From Pontibacter deserti (GTDB lineage: Bacteria; Bacteroidota; Bacteroidia; Cytophagales; Hymenobacteraceae): a DNA stretch of 64,000 bases. A program made the translations under genes and the position numbers. The DNA lies in the NCBI RefSeq assembly GCF_023630255.1, contig NZ_JALPRS010000003.1:62001-126000 (forward strand), given 5' to 3'. Positions 43,037 through 52,945 of this stretch are shown here, piece by piece (within the stretch, counting starts at the first letter, position 1; each line of letters starts with the position of its first letter). The notes beneath the pieces were generated by a model, which saw nothing but the letters and a program-made list of their open reading frames with translations, had not been told where the DNA came from and did not search any database.

Positions 43037-43363
43037 TTATGGTTTTTTCGGACTTGGCTTTACAGCACCAGCTGCAGTGTTTGTCTCCCCGGCTTCACGC
43101 ACGCTGTCACCTGGCTGTATCGTATTATCACCCTGGTCGTGGTTAGGCATTACTTCACCGTGTGTAGAAGCCCCATGAGCTGCATCACCACCTTCTGCAA
43201 TATCTTTAACACCTGCATCAGATACATTAGATGTGCTGCGCGTGCCTGGTTCTACATAGTCTGTAGATACCTTTTCACCTGGTCTGTAATCCTTTGGAGT
43301 ATCGCAGGAAGCCATAAACAAACCGCAAACTGCGGCAAAAACTGCTATTACGTTTTTATTCAT
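43037..43363 (-). CDS. Small lipoprotein of unknown function, 108 aa
   Basis: ATG at 43363. Lipoprotein signal with lipobox MASC (Cys about residue 20). The mature part is hydrophilic, low-complexity and Gly/Ala/Thr-rich (GDAAHGASTHGEVMPNHDQGDN), ending in Pro-Lys repeats (PSPKKP). No known domain. Followed by a strong terminator. Confidence 0.7.
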   Translation of the reverse strand: MNKNVIAVFAAVCGLFMASCDTPKDYRPGEKVSTDYVEPGTRSTSNVSDAGVKDIAEGGDAAHGASTHGEVMPNHDQGDNTIQPGDSVREAGETNTAAGAVKPSPKKP

Positions 43364-43473
43364 TTTTGTATGTTTTTATACTTGATCTATAGATACGGCA
43401 CCTGCAATTTTACAGGCAACATCTTATACTATAATTACTTACGGCAAATGGTTAAATCTGGCTTATTGTACTG

Positions 43474-44061
43474 TTAAGCCAGCAGGTTCTTGCGGCGCAG
43501 CAAACTTTCCATCAGCTTTACATCGTTAGCGCCTACAAATATACGGTAAGGTAAGTGCAAAAATACCGGTGCCTGAAATGTACGTGCCAACCATCCTTTC
43601 CAGCCGCCTGGTAACTGGCTGGCAGTAGGAGGCTGCAGCCATAACAGGAATGCATCATCACTACGTTCTGCCTTCTCAATCATATCCCACGTCATGGTCA
43701 TTCCTTCGCGTTCGTTGCGCTTCATAATAATCTGGCGTGAATCAATGTCGTATGTCAGTTTCTCGAACAGCACATTCCCCTGTTCTACACGTGTTACACC
43801 CACAATCTGAGCTGAACGAAGTGCGATGAAAAGTAACGTAACTATAACCGCAGCCACTACCCACCACCACGAAAAGCTGAATACAGCAGGCAACATTAGC
43901 AGCACAAACGGAATTAAGGCATACCACCACTCGCGGCGCCATACTTTGCCAAGGGCTACCTTGGTAAACATATCTTTATCTAACTGGTACTTTTTTGTGC
44001 GTATTGTGCCTGGGGTAGGTCCCTGCGGGGCACGAAAGCCGCCTCTGTTTGGTTGTTGCAT
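43474..44061 (-). CDS. Membrane protein with YcxB-like shape, 195 aa
   Basis: ATG at 44061. An N-terminal cytoplasmic segment with Gly/Pro/Thr, two TM helices (about residues 48-68 and 68-88), and a C-terminal soluble domain with ITYDIDSRQIIMKR, MTMTWDMIEKAERSDDAFLLWLQ and PYRIFVGANDVKLMESLL. The layout is that of YcxB-like membrane-anchored PH-type domains. Function unknown. Confidence 0.55.
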   Translation of the reverse strand: MQQPNRGGFRAPQGPTPGTIRTKKYQLDKDMFTKVALGKVWRREWWYALIPFVLLMLPAVFSFSWWWVVAAVIVTLLFIALRSAQIVGVTRVEQGNVLFEKLTYDIDSRQIIMKRNEREGMTMTWDMIEKAERSDDAFLLWLQPPTASQLPGGWKGWLARTFQAPVFLHLPYRIFVGANDVKLMESLLRRKNLLA

Positions 44062-44133
44062 TCTTGTAATTTCAGATTTTGTTGCCCTGCTGTTTCTTCT
44101 GCTTCTGTCTCTGGCTGCAGGGCTGTGCCAAAA

Positions 44134-44997
44134 TTATAGTTTATAAGCCTTCAGGCTCAGGTCCATACTTTTAATAGAGTGCGTTAAAGCTCCCACCGAG
44201 ATGTAGTCAACTCCACATTCTGCTACTGAGCGTATGGTTGTTTCAGTTATACCTCCGGATGCTTCTGTCTCATATTTCCCACCGATCATAGCCACAGCCT
44301 CACGCATCATTTCCGGGGTCATGTTATCCAGCATTATTCTGTGGATGCTACCTGTCTCAAGTGCCTGTCTTACTTCATCCAGGTTGCGGGTCTCTACTTC
44401 TATGCGCAAGTCTTTGCCTTTTTCCTGCAGGTAACGCTGTGTGGCAAGTATAGCTTCTTTAATGCCGCCTGCATAATCCACATGGTTATCTTTCAGGATG
44501 ATCATATCAAATAACCCGAACCTGTGGTTATGGCCGCCTCCAATCAAAACAGCCCATTTCTCCATAATCCGGAAGTTTGGTGTTGTTTTGCGGGTATCCA
44601 GGAGTTTGGCGTTGGTGCCTTTTATAAGGTCTGTTAAGTGGTGCGTGTAGGTAGCAATACCGCTCATGCGCTGCATGCAGTTAAGCACCAATCGCTCGGC
44701 AGTAAGTATACTTTGCGCTTTACCTTTCACGGTCAGGGCTACATCGCCATACGTTACAGCTGCGCCATCCTGCAACAGCACTTCTACCTGCAGGCTAGGG
44801 TCTACGGCGTTAAAGATATAACCGGCCAGCTCTACGCCCGCCAGTATGCCGTCTCCTTTTACCAGCAGGCGCGCCTGGTTCTGTGCATCCGCCGGAATAG
44901 AGGCCAACGATGAATGGTCGCCATCGCCGATATCTTCGGCAAGTGCCATCGCGATAAAATCGCTTATACTTTTTTCGGTCAGGTATATAGGTCTCAC
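44134..44997 (-). CDS. nadC: Nicotinate-nucleotide pyrophosphorylase (quinolinate phosphoribosyltransferase), 287 aa
   Basis: Starts at a GTG (44997); MRPIYLTEKSI reads well from there. Family motifs: AEDIGDGDHSS, TAERLVLNCMQRMSGIAT, LDTRKTTP, GGGHNHRFGLFDMIILKDNH, RIEVETRNLDE, MLDNMTPE and SVGALTHS. It makes nicotinate mononucleotide from quinolinate in NAD synthesis. A TATTTTTG box lies only four bases upstream of the GTG (45002-45009), but it overlaps the terminator T-run and may be chance. Confidence 0.96.
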   Translation of the reverse strand: MRPIYLTEKSISDFIAMALAEDIGDGDHSSLASIPADAQNQARLLVKGDGILAGVELAGYIFNAVDPSLQVEVLLQDGAAVTYGDVALTVKGKAQSILTAERLVLNCMQRMSGIATYTHHLTDLIKGTNAKLLDTRKTTPNFRIMEKWAVLIGGGHNHRFGLFDMIILKDNHVDYAGGIKEAILATQRYLQEKGKDLRIEVETRNLDEVRQALETGSIHRIMLDNMTPEMMREAVAMIGGKYETEASGGITETTIRSVAECGVDYISVGALTHSIKSMDLSLKAYKL

Positions 44998-45013
44998 AGT
45001 GCAAAAATAAAAA

Positions 45014-45039
45014 AAGGCTCGGGATTAACCCCGAGCCTT
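45014..45039 (-). terminator. Terminator of the DUF4783-like gene
   Basis: AAGGCTCGGG pairs with CCCGAGCCTT around a 6-base loop, followed by a T-run on the minus strand. Confidence 0.8.
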
Positions 45040-45061
45040 GCTAAAAATATACGCTTTAAGC

Positions 45062-45463
45062 TTAATCTTTTATAAAATTCATGGATTGTATCTTCGAATC
45101 TTTCATACGTACCAGCACGGTATAGCTTCCAGCTTTAGAAGTATAGGTACCAATAGCATATTGCTGGCCTTTGTCAGACGAGCCCTGGTGGCTGTACGTA
45201 AAGTCTACAGGAGCATTTTTGCTGAAAAAGTTCTTCATCACAAACTCAGCCTGCGTGTTACTATAACTGGTAGCTTCTTTACCGTTTAAGGTAAGTTCCA
45301 CCACACCGCTAAAGTTGCGCGACAAGTCCTTAGAAGACCCTGCTTTCATCGCTGACTTTACACCATCCATCACGCCGCCTTGTGCCACAGCCTGCCCCGC
45401 AGACATGAACACGACCATCATCAGCAAAGAGAATACTGCAGCAAACTGTTTTAAATTTTTCAT
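45062..45463 (-). CDS. DUF4783-like exported protein, 133 aa
   Basis: I take the ATG at 45463 (MKNLKQFAAVF); an earlier one adds MCKVTNNI. Signal peptide to about residue 28 (SAGQAVAQ). The mature part, SKDLSRNFSGVVELTLNGKEATSYSNTQAEFVMKNFFSKN, resembles the Bacteroidetes DUF4783 family (NTF2-like fold). A weak sigma-54-like sequence is at 45493-45508. Role unknown. Confidence 0.75.
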   Translation of the reverse strand: MKNLKQFAAVFSLLMMVVFMSAGQAVAQGGVMDGVKSAMKAGSSKDLSRNFSGVVELTLNGKEATSYSNTQAEFVMKNFFSKNAPVDFTYSHQGSSDKGQQYAIGTYTSKAGSYTVLVRMKDSKIQSMNFIKD

Positions 45464-45683
45464 AATGTTGTTTGTAACCTTGCACACTTAATAGCTAAAA
45501 CTATGCCAACAAATGCACAATATTTCAGGCAATAAAGATAGCAGTTATTAAGCTATATATAAAATCAGCATACTCTGATACAATAAAACCGAAACTATAA
45601 TCTACTTCTCTGGTATTGCATACACAGTGTAGTTATGCACTTATACTAAACAGCCATTGTAAGATTATGCCTATATTTGCAAT

Positions 45684-47210
45684 ATGAACAAGCAGGTACT
45701 TTTAGTGATCCTGGATGGGTGGGGAATAGCCACGAACCCAGCGGTTTCAGCCATACACAAAGCACACACTCCTTTTTACGATTCTATCATCAGAAAGTAT
45801 CCTCATGCCTATTTACAGGCATCTGGTGAGGCCGTAGGATTGCCGGAAGGGCAGATGGGTAACTCCGAAGTTGGCCATATGAATCTTGGTGCCGGCCGCG
45901 TCGTGTACCAGGACCTGGTGCTAATCAATAAAACAATAGCCGAGCACAAGCTAAGCAAAATGCCTGCCTTGGCTAATGCCTATAAGTATGCTAAAGAAAA
46001 CAAGAAGCCTGTTCACCTGATCGGTTTAGTTTCTGATGGCGGTGTGCATTCGCATATCGAGCATCTAAAAGCACTTTGCACCGCAGCTTTTGATGAAGGA
46101 TTGCAGCAAGTATATATCCATGCATTTACTGATGGCCGCGACACTGATCCGAAAGGCGGTGTAAAGTATATGAATGAGCTGAGCGAGCACATATACCGCA
46201 CTACCGGAACTATAGCTTCTGTAATTGGCCGTTATTATGCAATGGACCGCGACAACCGTTGGGAGCGTGTAAAGCTGGCTTATGACCTGATGGTGAAAGG
46301 TGAAGGTACCTCTTCTTCTAATGTGATCGCTTCTATACTTGAGTCTTATAATGCCGGTGTTACCGATGAGTTTATAAAGCCTATAGTTCGTGTAGACAGC
46401 AACGGGGAGCCTGTGGCAACTATAAAAGATGGTGATGTCGTGATCTGCTTCAACTTCAGAACAGACCGTGGCCGTGAAATTACCCAGGCGCTTACACAGC
46501 GCGATTTCCCGGAGCAGAACCTGCACAAGCTGAACCTGCACTACGTAACCATGACCAACTACGACGATACATTTGAGAATGTAACGCCGATATTTGATAA
46601 AGATAACCTGAACAACACGCTGGGCGAAGTGCTGGAGAAAGCCGGCAGAACACAGATTCGCATTGCTGAGACTGAGAAATACCCGCACGTTACGTTCTTT
46701 TTTTCAGGGGGCCGCGAAACCGAGTTTAAAGGTGAGCGCCGATTGCTTTGTCCATCTCCTAAAGTAGCCACTTACGACCTGAAGCCGGAAATGAGTGCTT
46801 ATGACCTGCGCGATGCCTTAGTGCCGGAACTGCAACAGAAGAGCGCCGATTTTGTGTGCCTCAACTTCGCCAACCCGGACATGGTGGGCCATACCGGTGT
46901 TTTCGAAGCTGCCGTAAAAGCCTGCGAAGTGGTAGATGAGTGTGCTGCTGCCGTGGTAACTACAGCCCTCGAAAACGGGTATGATACCATTGTGATTGCA
47001 GACCATGGCAACGCCGATTGCATGATTAACGAAGATGGCTCGCCAAATACCGCGCATACAACTAACCTGGTGCCATGCATTTTAGTAAGTAATACTTTTG
47101 CCGGTGAACTGAACGATGGTAAGCTGGGTGATATTGCACCAACTATACTTGAGCTGATGGGTATATCACAACCAGCTGAAATGACTGGTAAATCACTGAT
47201 AAAACATTAA
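45684..47210 (+). CDS. gpmI: 2,3-bisphosphoglycerate-independent phosphoglycerate mutase, 508 aa
   Basis: ATG at 45684. Mn-dependent alkaline phosphatase-fold motifs: VLLVILDGWG (metal Asp), MGNSEVGHMNLGAGR (phosphoserine S in NSEVGH), HAFTDGRDT, GRYYAMDRDNRWER, VCLNFANPDMVGHTG and IVIADHGNAD. Length is normal. It interconverts 2- and 3-phosphoglycerate in glycolysis. A perfect -7 box TATATTTG sits at 45672-45679, only four bases before the ATG, so the mRNA may be leaderless. Followed after four bases by a lipoprotein gene. Confidence 0.96.
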   Translation: MNKQVLLVILDGWGIATNPAVSAIHKAHTPFYDSIIRKYPHAYLQASGEAVGLPEGQMGNSEVGHMNLGAGRVVYQDLVLINKTIAEHKLSKMPALANAYKYAKENKKPVHLIGLVSDGGVHSHIEHLKALCTAAFDEGLQQVYIHAFTDGRDTDPKGGVKYMNELSEHIYRTTGTIASVIGRYYAMDRDNRWERVKLAYDLMVKGEGTSSSNVIASILESYNAGVTDEFIKPIVRVDSNGEPVATIKDGDVVICFNFRTDRGREITQALTQRDFPEQNLHKLNLHYVTMTNYDDTFENVTPIFDKDNLNNTLGEVLEKAGRTQIRIAETEKYPHVTFFFSGGRETEFKGERRLLCPSPKVATYDLKPEMSAYDLRDALVPELQQKSADFVCLNFANPDMVGHTGVFEAAVKACEVVDECAAAVVTTALENGYDTIVIADHGNADCMINEDGSPNTAHTTNLVPCILVSNTFAGELNDGKLGDIAPTILELMGISQPAEMTGKSLIKH

Positions 47211-47214
47211 AACT

Positions 47215-47790
47215 GTGAGAAACTATAGTTTAGCCTTAGTAAGTAGTATGTTACTGGCGCTGGCAGCCTGCGAACAGCCTGTACCCCGTAGCAGCTCTAC
47301 CGACGATGGCTACTATAACCTGACAGCTTATGTACAGCAGGAAAAGCAGCGCCTGCAGACCGAACAGCCTGCTGTACTTAAATCAGTGCAAACAGAAAAT
47401 GAGCCCGCTGAAACGATACAGACAGATAGGCTTGATTGGGAAGAAGAGCTTACTGTGTTTGAAGAAGCTGATATAAGTAAACCCACCCTGCGGGAGTACT
47501 ATACCAGGGAAGAACAAGCCTTACCCGATGGTGGCAAAATCATTAAGTTTGTAAAGAAGGAAGATGCTGAAGCTCCTGTAATGTATCTATACCTGCAGTT
47601 AAGCCCTGAGCAAAAGATACAACGCCTGGAAGCTACCCTGCTGGACCAGAACCTGCTCTTTTTTTCTAAACGAAAAGCTATACTTGATGCCAACGCGGAA
47701 ACTGGCAAGTTAGAGAGCTATAGTGTAAATGGTGTTCAGAAATTGATCTTCGGAGACTCTTTACATTACACTATACAGGCCAACCTGTAG
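47215..47790 (+). CDS. Lipoprotein of unknown function, 191 aa
   Basis: GTG at 47215, four bases after the gpmI stop. Lipobox LAAC (Cys about residue 19). The mature part has GYYNLTAYVQQEKQRLQTEQPAVLKSVQ and strands at the end (LEATLLDQNLLFFSKRKAI...YSVNGVQKLIFGDSLHYTIQ) with no recognised domain. Cotranscription with gpmI is likely from spacing. Confidence 0.7.
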   Translation: MRNYSLALVSSMLLALAACEQPVPRSSSTDDGYYNLTAYVQQEKQRLQTEQPAVLKSVQTENEPAETIQTDRLDWEEELTVFEEADISKPTLREYYTREEQALPDGGKIIKFVKKEDAEAPVMYLYLQLSPEQKIQRLEATLLDQNLLFFSKRKAILDANAETGKLESYSVNGVQKLIFGDSLHYTIQANL

Positions 47791-47894
47791 CACATAAACT
47801 TCCATTAAAAACGCATACACTAATTTAAAATTTGCACTTTACCCTCTTTTATTTGTAATACGTAAGCTATTTTATACTTCTACTCACAGCTTTT

Positions 47895-49409
47895 ATGCGT
47901 TTTACTACTCCTTTGTGGCTCTTGCTGCTGCTGTGTTTGGCTATGCCAGGCTATAGCCAGGTTGCGCCTGCCAGTAAACCTAAAGGCAGAACCTGCGCAA
48001 CAGACCAGTATCAGGAACTACTGGAACAAGAACAACCGGGAATAAAACTGCAACAGCAAAAGGCAAAGGAAGCTGCACTGCAATACATTAATCGTCAGTC
48101 AGAAGGAAAAGCGCTGCGCAAGGCAACAACTATCACTATACCTGTTGTTTTTCATGTGCTGTACAATACTCCGGAGCAGAACATTTCAGATGAACAGATC
48201 TACTCGCAGTTGGCCGTATTGAACGCAGATTTCAGGAGGACCAATGAAGACAAAATAAATACCCCCAGCCATTTCGCCGCTTTGGCAGGAGACGCAAATA
48301 TAGAGTTCTGCCTGGCCTCTACAGACCCAAATGGCGAACTGTCGAACGGTATTACGCGCACCCAAACAGCTACAACCAGTTTTAGTGTGAGCAACAGCCG
48401 GATAAAACGCAGTGCCAATGGTGGCGCGGATGCCTGGGACCGAGACCAGTACCTTAATATTTGGGTAGGTAATATCGGAGATAACATTTTAGGCTGGGCT
48501 ACTTTCCCAGGAGTTATGACATCTCCTCAGAACGATGGAGTTGTACTACACTACCAGACAGTAGGCGCTGCTCCCTATAACACTACCAACTGGCAATATA
48601 ACAGAGGCCGCACAGCAACCCACGAAATAGGTCATTGGCTCGGGTTACAACATATTTGGGGAGAAGCGAGTGCATCCTGCAACGACTCTGATGATATAGA
48701 AGACACCCCGAATCAGTATAAACCCAATTATGAGTGTCCGAGTGGAATAATGCTTTCCTGTGGCAATGGCCCGTATGGCGATATGTGGCAAAACTACATG
48801 GATTATAGCGATGATGCCTGCATGAACCTGTTTACGAACGGCCAGATTGCTTACATGACTGCTGTCCTTAACTCCTCCAGAAGTAAACTATTGATATCCG
48901 TAGCATGTACCGGCGGCTTACGGGCTGATTTTGAAACAGCTACAGACACTTTAATACAGGCAGGAGAAACAGTCGCGTTTAAAGACAAGTCGGTGGGGGT
49001 AAAGCCTACATCATGGCTATGGGAATTTGAAGGCGGTACACCGGCACTATCTACAGAGCGTAACCCTATTGTTACTTACAAAGCCCCGGGCAAGTATAAG
49101 GTAAAGCTTACAATTGCTAACAGCGAGATGAGCAGCACCGAAACAAAAAGCCAGTTTGTTGAGGTTACTTCAAATGAGCTAGTAGTTTATCCGATACCGG
49201 CCTCTGATTATATCCTGCTGGAGCAGCCTGCTCATGTAGAGCTAAAACATGTAGAATTAATAGACAGAGTAGGCAAGGTTATGTTAAGCCAGGAAGTAAG
49301 CACCCGTAAAGCAGAATTAAACACACAGGGCCTGCCCGCTGGTATATACTTCCTGCGAATCAGTGGCTCTACAGGAGTGGAAACTAAAAAGATAACGATA
49401 CTCCGGTAA
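47895..49409 (+). CDS. Secreted M43 (pappalysin-like) zinc metalloprotease with PKD and T9SS domains, 504 aa
   Basis: ATG at 47895. Signal peptide about 1-21. Catalytic domain about 80-330, with the zinc motif HEIGHWLGLQH (H243, E244, H247, H253) and a Met-turn region near NYMDYSDDACMNLFTNGQ, as in pappalysin/cytophagalysin. A PKD-like domain (about 340-420, TSWLWEFEGG...YKAPGKYKVKLTIANS) precedes a T9SS sorting domain (VVYPIPASDYI, LPAGIYFLRISG). Secreted peptidase. The only enzyme in this window sorted by T9SS besides the endonuclease. Confidence 0.92.
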   Translation: MRFTTPLWLLLLLCLAMPGYSQVAPASKPKGRTCATDQYQELLEQEQPGIKLQQQKAKEAALQYINRQSEGKALRKATTITIPVVFHVLYNTPEQNISDEQIYSQLAVLNADFRRTNEDKINTPSHFAALAGDANIEFCLASTDPNGELSNGITRTQTATTSFSVSNSRIKRSANGGADAWDRDQYLNIWVGNIGDNILGWATFPGVMTSPQNDGVVLHYQTVGAAPYNTTNWQYNRGRTATHEIGHWLGLQHIWGEASASCNDSDDIEDTPNQYKPNYECPSGIMLSCGNGPYGDMWQNYMDYSDDACMNLFTNGQIAYMTAVLNSSRSKLLISVACTGGLRADFETATDTLIQAGETVAFKDKSVGVKPTSWLWEFEGGTPALSTERNPIVTYKAPGKYKVKLTIANSEMSSTETKSQFVEVTSNELVVYPIPASDYILLEQPAHVELKHVELIDRVGKVMLSQEVSTRKAELNTQGLPAGIYFLRISGSTGVETKKITILR

Positions 49410-49410
49410 A

Positions 49411-49836
49411 CTAGCTGTTACTTCCCGTTAAGGTCACTACTATCCAGCGTTTAGATGTATGGTTGCGGTGCTCGCACAGGTAAATTCCCTGCCAGGTACC
49501 TAAATTAAACTTACCGTTTGTGATAGGCACTGTTACAGAACTGCCAAGTATAGCTGCTTTTAAGTGTGCAGGCATATCATCGGGTCCTTCTGTAGTATGC
49601 CGGTAATAGGGAGCATTCTCTGGTACCATCTTATTAAAGTGGCTTTCAAAATCCTGTCGCACAGTGGGGTCTGCATCTTCGTTTATAGTTAAACTGGCTG
49701 AAGTATGCTTTATAAAAATGTGCGCTATTCCTACTTTAATATCTTCCAGTTCCGGCAACTGCGACTCGATCAGGTCTGTGATCAAATGAAAACCCCGTTG
49801 TACAGCCGGCAATCGTATTTCTTTCTGATACCACAT
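49411..49836 (-). CDS. yjbQ: YjbQ/UPF0047 family protein, 141 aa
   Basis: ATG at 49836. Family motifs: IFIKHTSASLTINEDADPTVRQDFE, EGPDDMPAHLKAAILGSSVTVPITNGK and LGTWQGIYLCEHRNHTSKR. Small beta-rich protein sometimes annotated as having thiamine phosphate synthase activity; the main role is unclear. Convergent with the M43 protease, 1 base apart. Confidence 0.9.
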   Translation of the reverse strand: MWYQKEIRLPAVQRGFHLITDLIESQLPELEDIKVGIAHIFIKHTSASLTINEDADPTVRQDFESHFNKMVPENAPYYRHTTEGPDDMPAHLKAAILGSSVTVPITNGKFNLGTWQGIYLCEHRNHTSKRWIVVTLTGSNS

Positions 49837-49993
49837 ATTTAATTTCGAATTTTGATTGAGTGAATAACTGAATAAGGACCTAAATTAAAATGTACTATAA
49901 TTGCTCATTCCTGAGATACAGTTTTGAGGATGCTAAATAAAAAGTATACTTCACATCTTTTCATTCACTCATTCAAAATCCAGTTATTCAAAA

Positions 49994-51370
49994 TTAATCT
50001 ATCACACGTTCGTAGGCGCCTATGTCCGGGGTGGTGGAGTGGCGGTTGGTTCCGGTAAGGTCTTTGGTTATAGTTTGTAATACCTTGGCCGCATTACTCG
50101 CCGGAGATAGTGTATCTAACCTGAAGTTATACTTGGCTGCTTCCTTAAACTTTGGTTCTAGGTTAAATATGTTGCCGTTACCGCCAAGCTGATCTTTATA
50201 CTTTGCGGTGCGCAGCAGGTTGTTAGCTACTTCTATTCTTGCGCCATCTTTTACATCTAACAACAGTTCATCTTCAGCACTAAAATCATCTGAGTAAACT
50301 ATAGAATTGATCAGGAGCAGGCTCGTGGGTTTGTCTTTAATTTCCGTATCCGGAATGTAATCTGTAACTACAAAGGCCGGTGTTTCGCGGGAAAGTGTGC
50401 TGTTATAGTTTACAATAGTAGAGTATAGCACTTCATAATTACCTCCACCAAGCCCCCCGAAGCCAAATTGCCCGCAGTTGTAGATCAGCGAATTAACAAC
50501 CTGCACATCCGAAGTAAACGCAATAATCCCATCCAGGAAAGCATGTGCTATTACACAACCTTCTACCAGGGTACCTGCCTTGCCGGGGTTACCTATGCGT
50601 AGCCCATAGGTTGTATTAAATACATCTGCATACTTTATACTATTGTTGCTGCTCTTGGTCAGTATCCGGATACCTTCCCACTGCCCCGGTGCACGCACGT
50701 ATTCCGGCTCTCGACGGTACCCACTGAATACCACCCGCTCCTCAGGAGTACCATTTACCTGCAGCGACCCATTTACCAACAACACACCCTTACTACCTGC
50801 TACTATGCGTGCGCCCTTTTCTATTGTTAGTGTAGCGCCTTCCTGTACTAAAATAGTGTCCATTAGCACGTGGGGCAGGTCGTTTGTCCAGGTGGTGGTG
50901 CCAATCGTTTCTTTGCGATGAAAAACAGCATTCTGGCCATAAGCTACCAGTTTTACACTTTGCCGCTGCCCGTTTGTATCAAAAAGTATGGAGTCAGCCA
51001 CCAGGAAAGGCAGGCTCGCATCATTCGGGTTGATGTTCACCTTTACTAAAATATACAGGCTGTCTTTGCCGCGCAGTTCCAGGTTGTTGCGAACTATACT
51101 TTCCTGGCCGTTAATGATGAGGTTGTAAGGAGAGGCCTCGGCGCCAGCCAGAGTGATGTTACTGATACGAACTGCCTTTTTATTGGGATTATATACTTTC
51201 AGGCGTTTGGTTACACTGCCTTGTGTCACAAATACGGTATCAAACAACACCGTGTCCTGCGAGAAAGAAAGTATGGCGCCCCTGTCAGTAGTTACTATTT
51301 CATCCTTCGGCTCACAACTAAGTAGCGAGAGCAGGCAGAGCAGGGGCAGTATGGCGAGCAGGTATCTCAA
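49994..51370 (-). CDS. Cell-surface lipoprotein with parallel beta-helix, about 458 aa
   Basis: I favour the TTG at 51370 (LRYLLAILPLLCLLSLLSC), which puts the lipobox Cys at about residue 19; a GTG at 51424 is the first start in frame. After an N-terminal Ig-like domain (TVFVTQGSVTKRLKVYNPNKKAVRISNITL), residues about 170-380 carry right-handed beta-helix features (GTLVEGCVIAHAFLDGIIAF, VQVVNSLIYNCGQFGFGG, LLLINSIVYSDDF) and a C-terminal choice-of-anchor segment (DIGAYERV). Ligand unknown; probably outer-surface. Confidence 0.75.
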   Translation of the reverse strand: MRYLLAILPLLCLLSLLSCEPKDEIVTTDRGAILSFSQDTVLFDTVFVTQGSVTKRLKVYNPNKKAVRISNITLAGAEASPYNLIINGQESIVRNNLELRGKDSLYILVKVNINPNDASLPFLVADSILFDTNGQRQSVKLVAYGQNAVFHRKETIGTTTWTNDLPHVLMDTILVQEGATLTIEKGARIVAGSKGVLLVNGSLQVNGTPEERVVFSGYRREPEYVRAPGQWEGIRILTKSSNNSIKYADVFNTTYGLRIGNPGKAGTLVEGCVIAHAFLDGIIAFTSDVQVVNSLIYNCGQFGFGGLGGGNYEVLYSTIVNYNSTLSRETPAFVVTDYIPDTEIKDKPTSLLLINSIVYSDDFSAEDELLLDVKDGARIEVANNLLRTAKYKDQLGGNGNIFNLEPKFKEAAKYNFRLDTLSPASNAAKVLQTITKDLTGTNRHSTTPDIGAYERVID

Positions 51371-51498
51371 AGTATAATGTTGGTTATTCGTTGTTCGCTT
51401 CTGAAAGTATAGGTTGTAGAGCACCCTTATACTTATCTGGTCTTCAACGGTTCAGCAACTTAACCATTAAAACACCCAACAATTTAGCAATAAAAAAG

Positions 51499-51542
51499 AA
51501 AAAGGATGCAGTAGCGGCTATACTTGCTTCTGCATCCTTTTT
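51499..51542 (-). terminator. Terminator of prfA
   Basis: AAAAAGGATGCAG pairs with CTGCATCCTTTTT around an 18-base loop. Confidence 0.7.
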
Positions 51543-51566
51543 AATAACTCTTATCTGTTACAGATA

Positions 51567-52643
51567 TTATTCTGCTGTAGCGCCTTCTTTCAGTCGTTCA
51601 GCGTTTTCTGCAATTCGCAGTTCTTCTACAAAGTCATCGATGCCGCCATCCATTACGTTTGGCAAGTTATAAACTGTATAACCAATACGGTGATCGGTAA
51701 CACGGCCTTGTGGGTAGTTGTAGGTACGGATCTTATCTGAACGATCGCCGCCGCCTACCATGCTTTTACGCTGAGCACCTTCGGCTTCGTTTTTCTTAGC
51801 TAGTTCTACTTCATAAATACGTGAGCGAAGTACTGCCAACGCTTTGTCAAAGTTCTTAAGCTGCGATTTCTGGTCCTGGCACTGGGCTACAATACCGGTT
51901 GGAAGGTGTGTTAAACGAACCGCCGAGTATGTTGTGTTTACCGACTGACCACCCGGACCTGAAGAACAGAAAAGATCTTTACGGATATCGTTCATGTCGA
52001 TCTCCACATCAAATTCTTCTGCCTCTGGCAACACCACCACCGATGCCACCGAAGTATGGATACGGCCTTGCGTTTCGGTAGCCGGTACACGCTGCACACG
52101 GTGCACACCAGATTCGAACTTCAGTTTGCCATATACATCGTCGCCGGTGATACCAACTATAATTTCTTTATAACCACCCGAAGTACCTTCTGTAGCATCC
52201 ATCAACTCCATTTTCCAGCCCTGCTTTTCAGCAAAACGGCTGTACATGCGGTAAAGGTCACCGGCAAAGATAGAAGCTTCGTCGCCACCCGCACCCGCAC
52301 GGATTTCCATGATAATATCCTTACTATCGTTAGGGTCTTTTGGTATCAGAAGTTCTTTCAGAGTATCTTCCATCTGATCGCGCTGCGGCAACAGGGTATC
52401 TAGCTCTTCTTTAGCCATCTCCCGGAAGTCCTCATCCTTTTCAGTAGCAATTACCTGCTTTGCATTATCAATATTGCTCAGAATGTTCAGATACTTCTTA
52501 TATTCAACTACAATCTTGTCAAGGTCTTTATACTCTTTGTTCAGCGCCTTGAACCTCTTCATGTCGCTGGCCACATCCGGCTGAATAAGCAACTGGCTTA
52601 CCTCTTCAAAACGCTGGTTTATGGCTTCTAATTTATCTAACAT
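51567..52643 (-). CDS. prfA: Peptide chain release factor 1, 358 aa
   Basis: ATG at 52643. The GGQ motif is in [24 protein letters not shown] and the stop-codon recognition region lies in [13 protein letters not shown] and [14 protein letters not shown]. Domain order and length are typical. Ends translation at UAA and UAG. A -7 box TATCTTTG is at 52667-52674 on the minus strand. Confidence 0.97.
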   Translation of the reverse strand: MLDKLEAINQRFEEVSQLLIQPDVASDMKRFKALNKEYKDLDKIVVEYKKYLNILSNIDNAKQVIATEKDEDFREMAKEELDTLLPQRDQMEDTLKELLIPKDPNDSKDIIMEIRAGAGGDEASIFAGDLYRMYSRFAEKQGWKMELMDATEGTSGGYKEIIVGITGDDVYGKLKFESGVHRVQRVPATETQGRIHTSVASVVVLPEAEEFDVEIDMNDIRKDLFCSSGPGGQSVNTTYSAVRLTHLPTGIVAQCQDQKSQLKNFDKALAVLRSRIYEVELAKKNEAEGAQRKSMVGGGDRSDKIRTYNYPQGRVTDHRIGYTVYNLPNVMDGGIDDFVEELRIAENAERLKEGATAE

Positions 52644-52945
52644 TGTGCTTCTCTGGTTTTAGGCTGCAAAGATACAAAATTGGCATATAGATTTTATTAT
52701 CCATTTTGCCACCTAAGTATAAATCTGCTGCCATAATTTGTTCTAAGCTATAACTTTAAACCTGCACGTATAGTTTCAGAAGCTCTTAAACCAAATAATG
52801 AATGCTACATTATAGACAAAAACTATTAAGGGATAAATTAAATCTATTGAAACTATTATAAGAGTATCACCTGAAACATTTACTTTTGGCAGGAGTTAAT
52901 AACTAGTGACATTCCTCTGATCAATTAAAATTCAAAAGAAGAAAT
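52644..52945. other. 302-base spacer between divergent prfA and thioredoxin genes
   Basis: Holds the prfA -7 box and many TATAGTT-type words. No gene or other structure visible. Confidence 0.5.
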
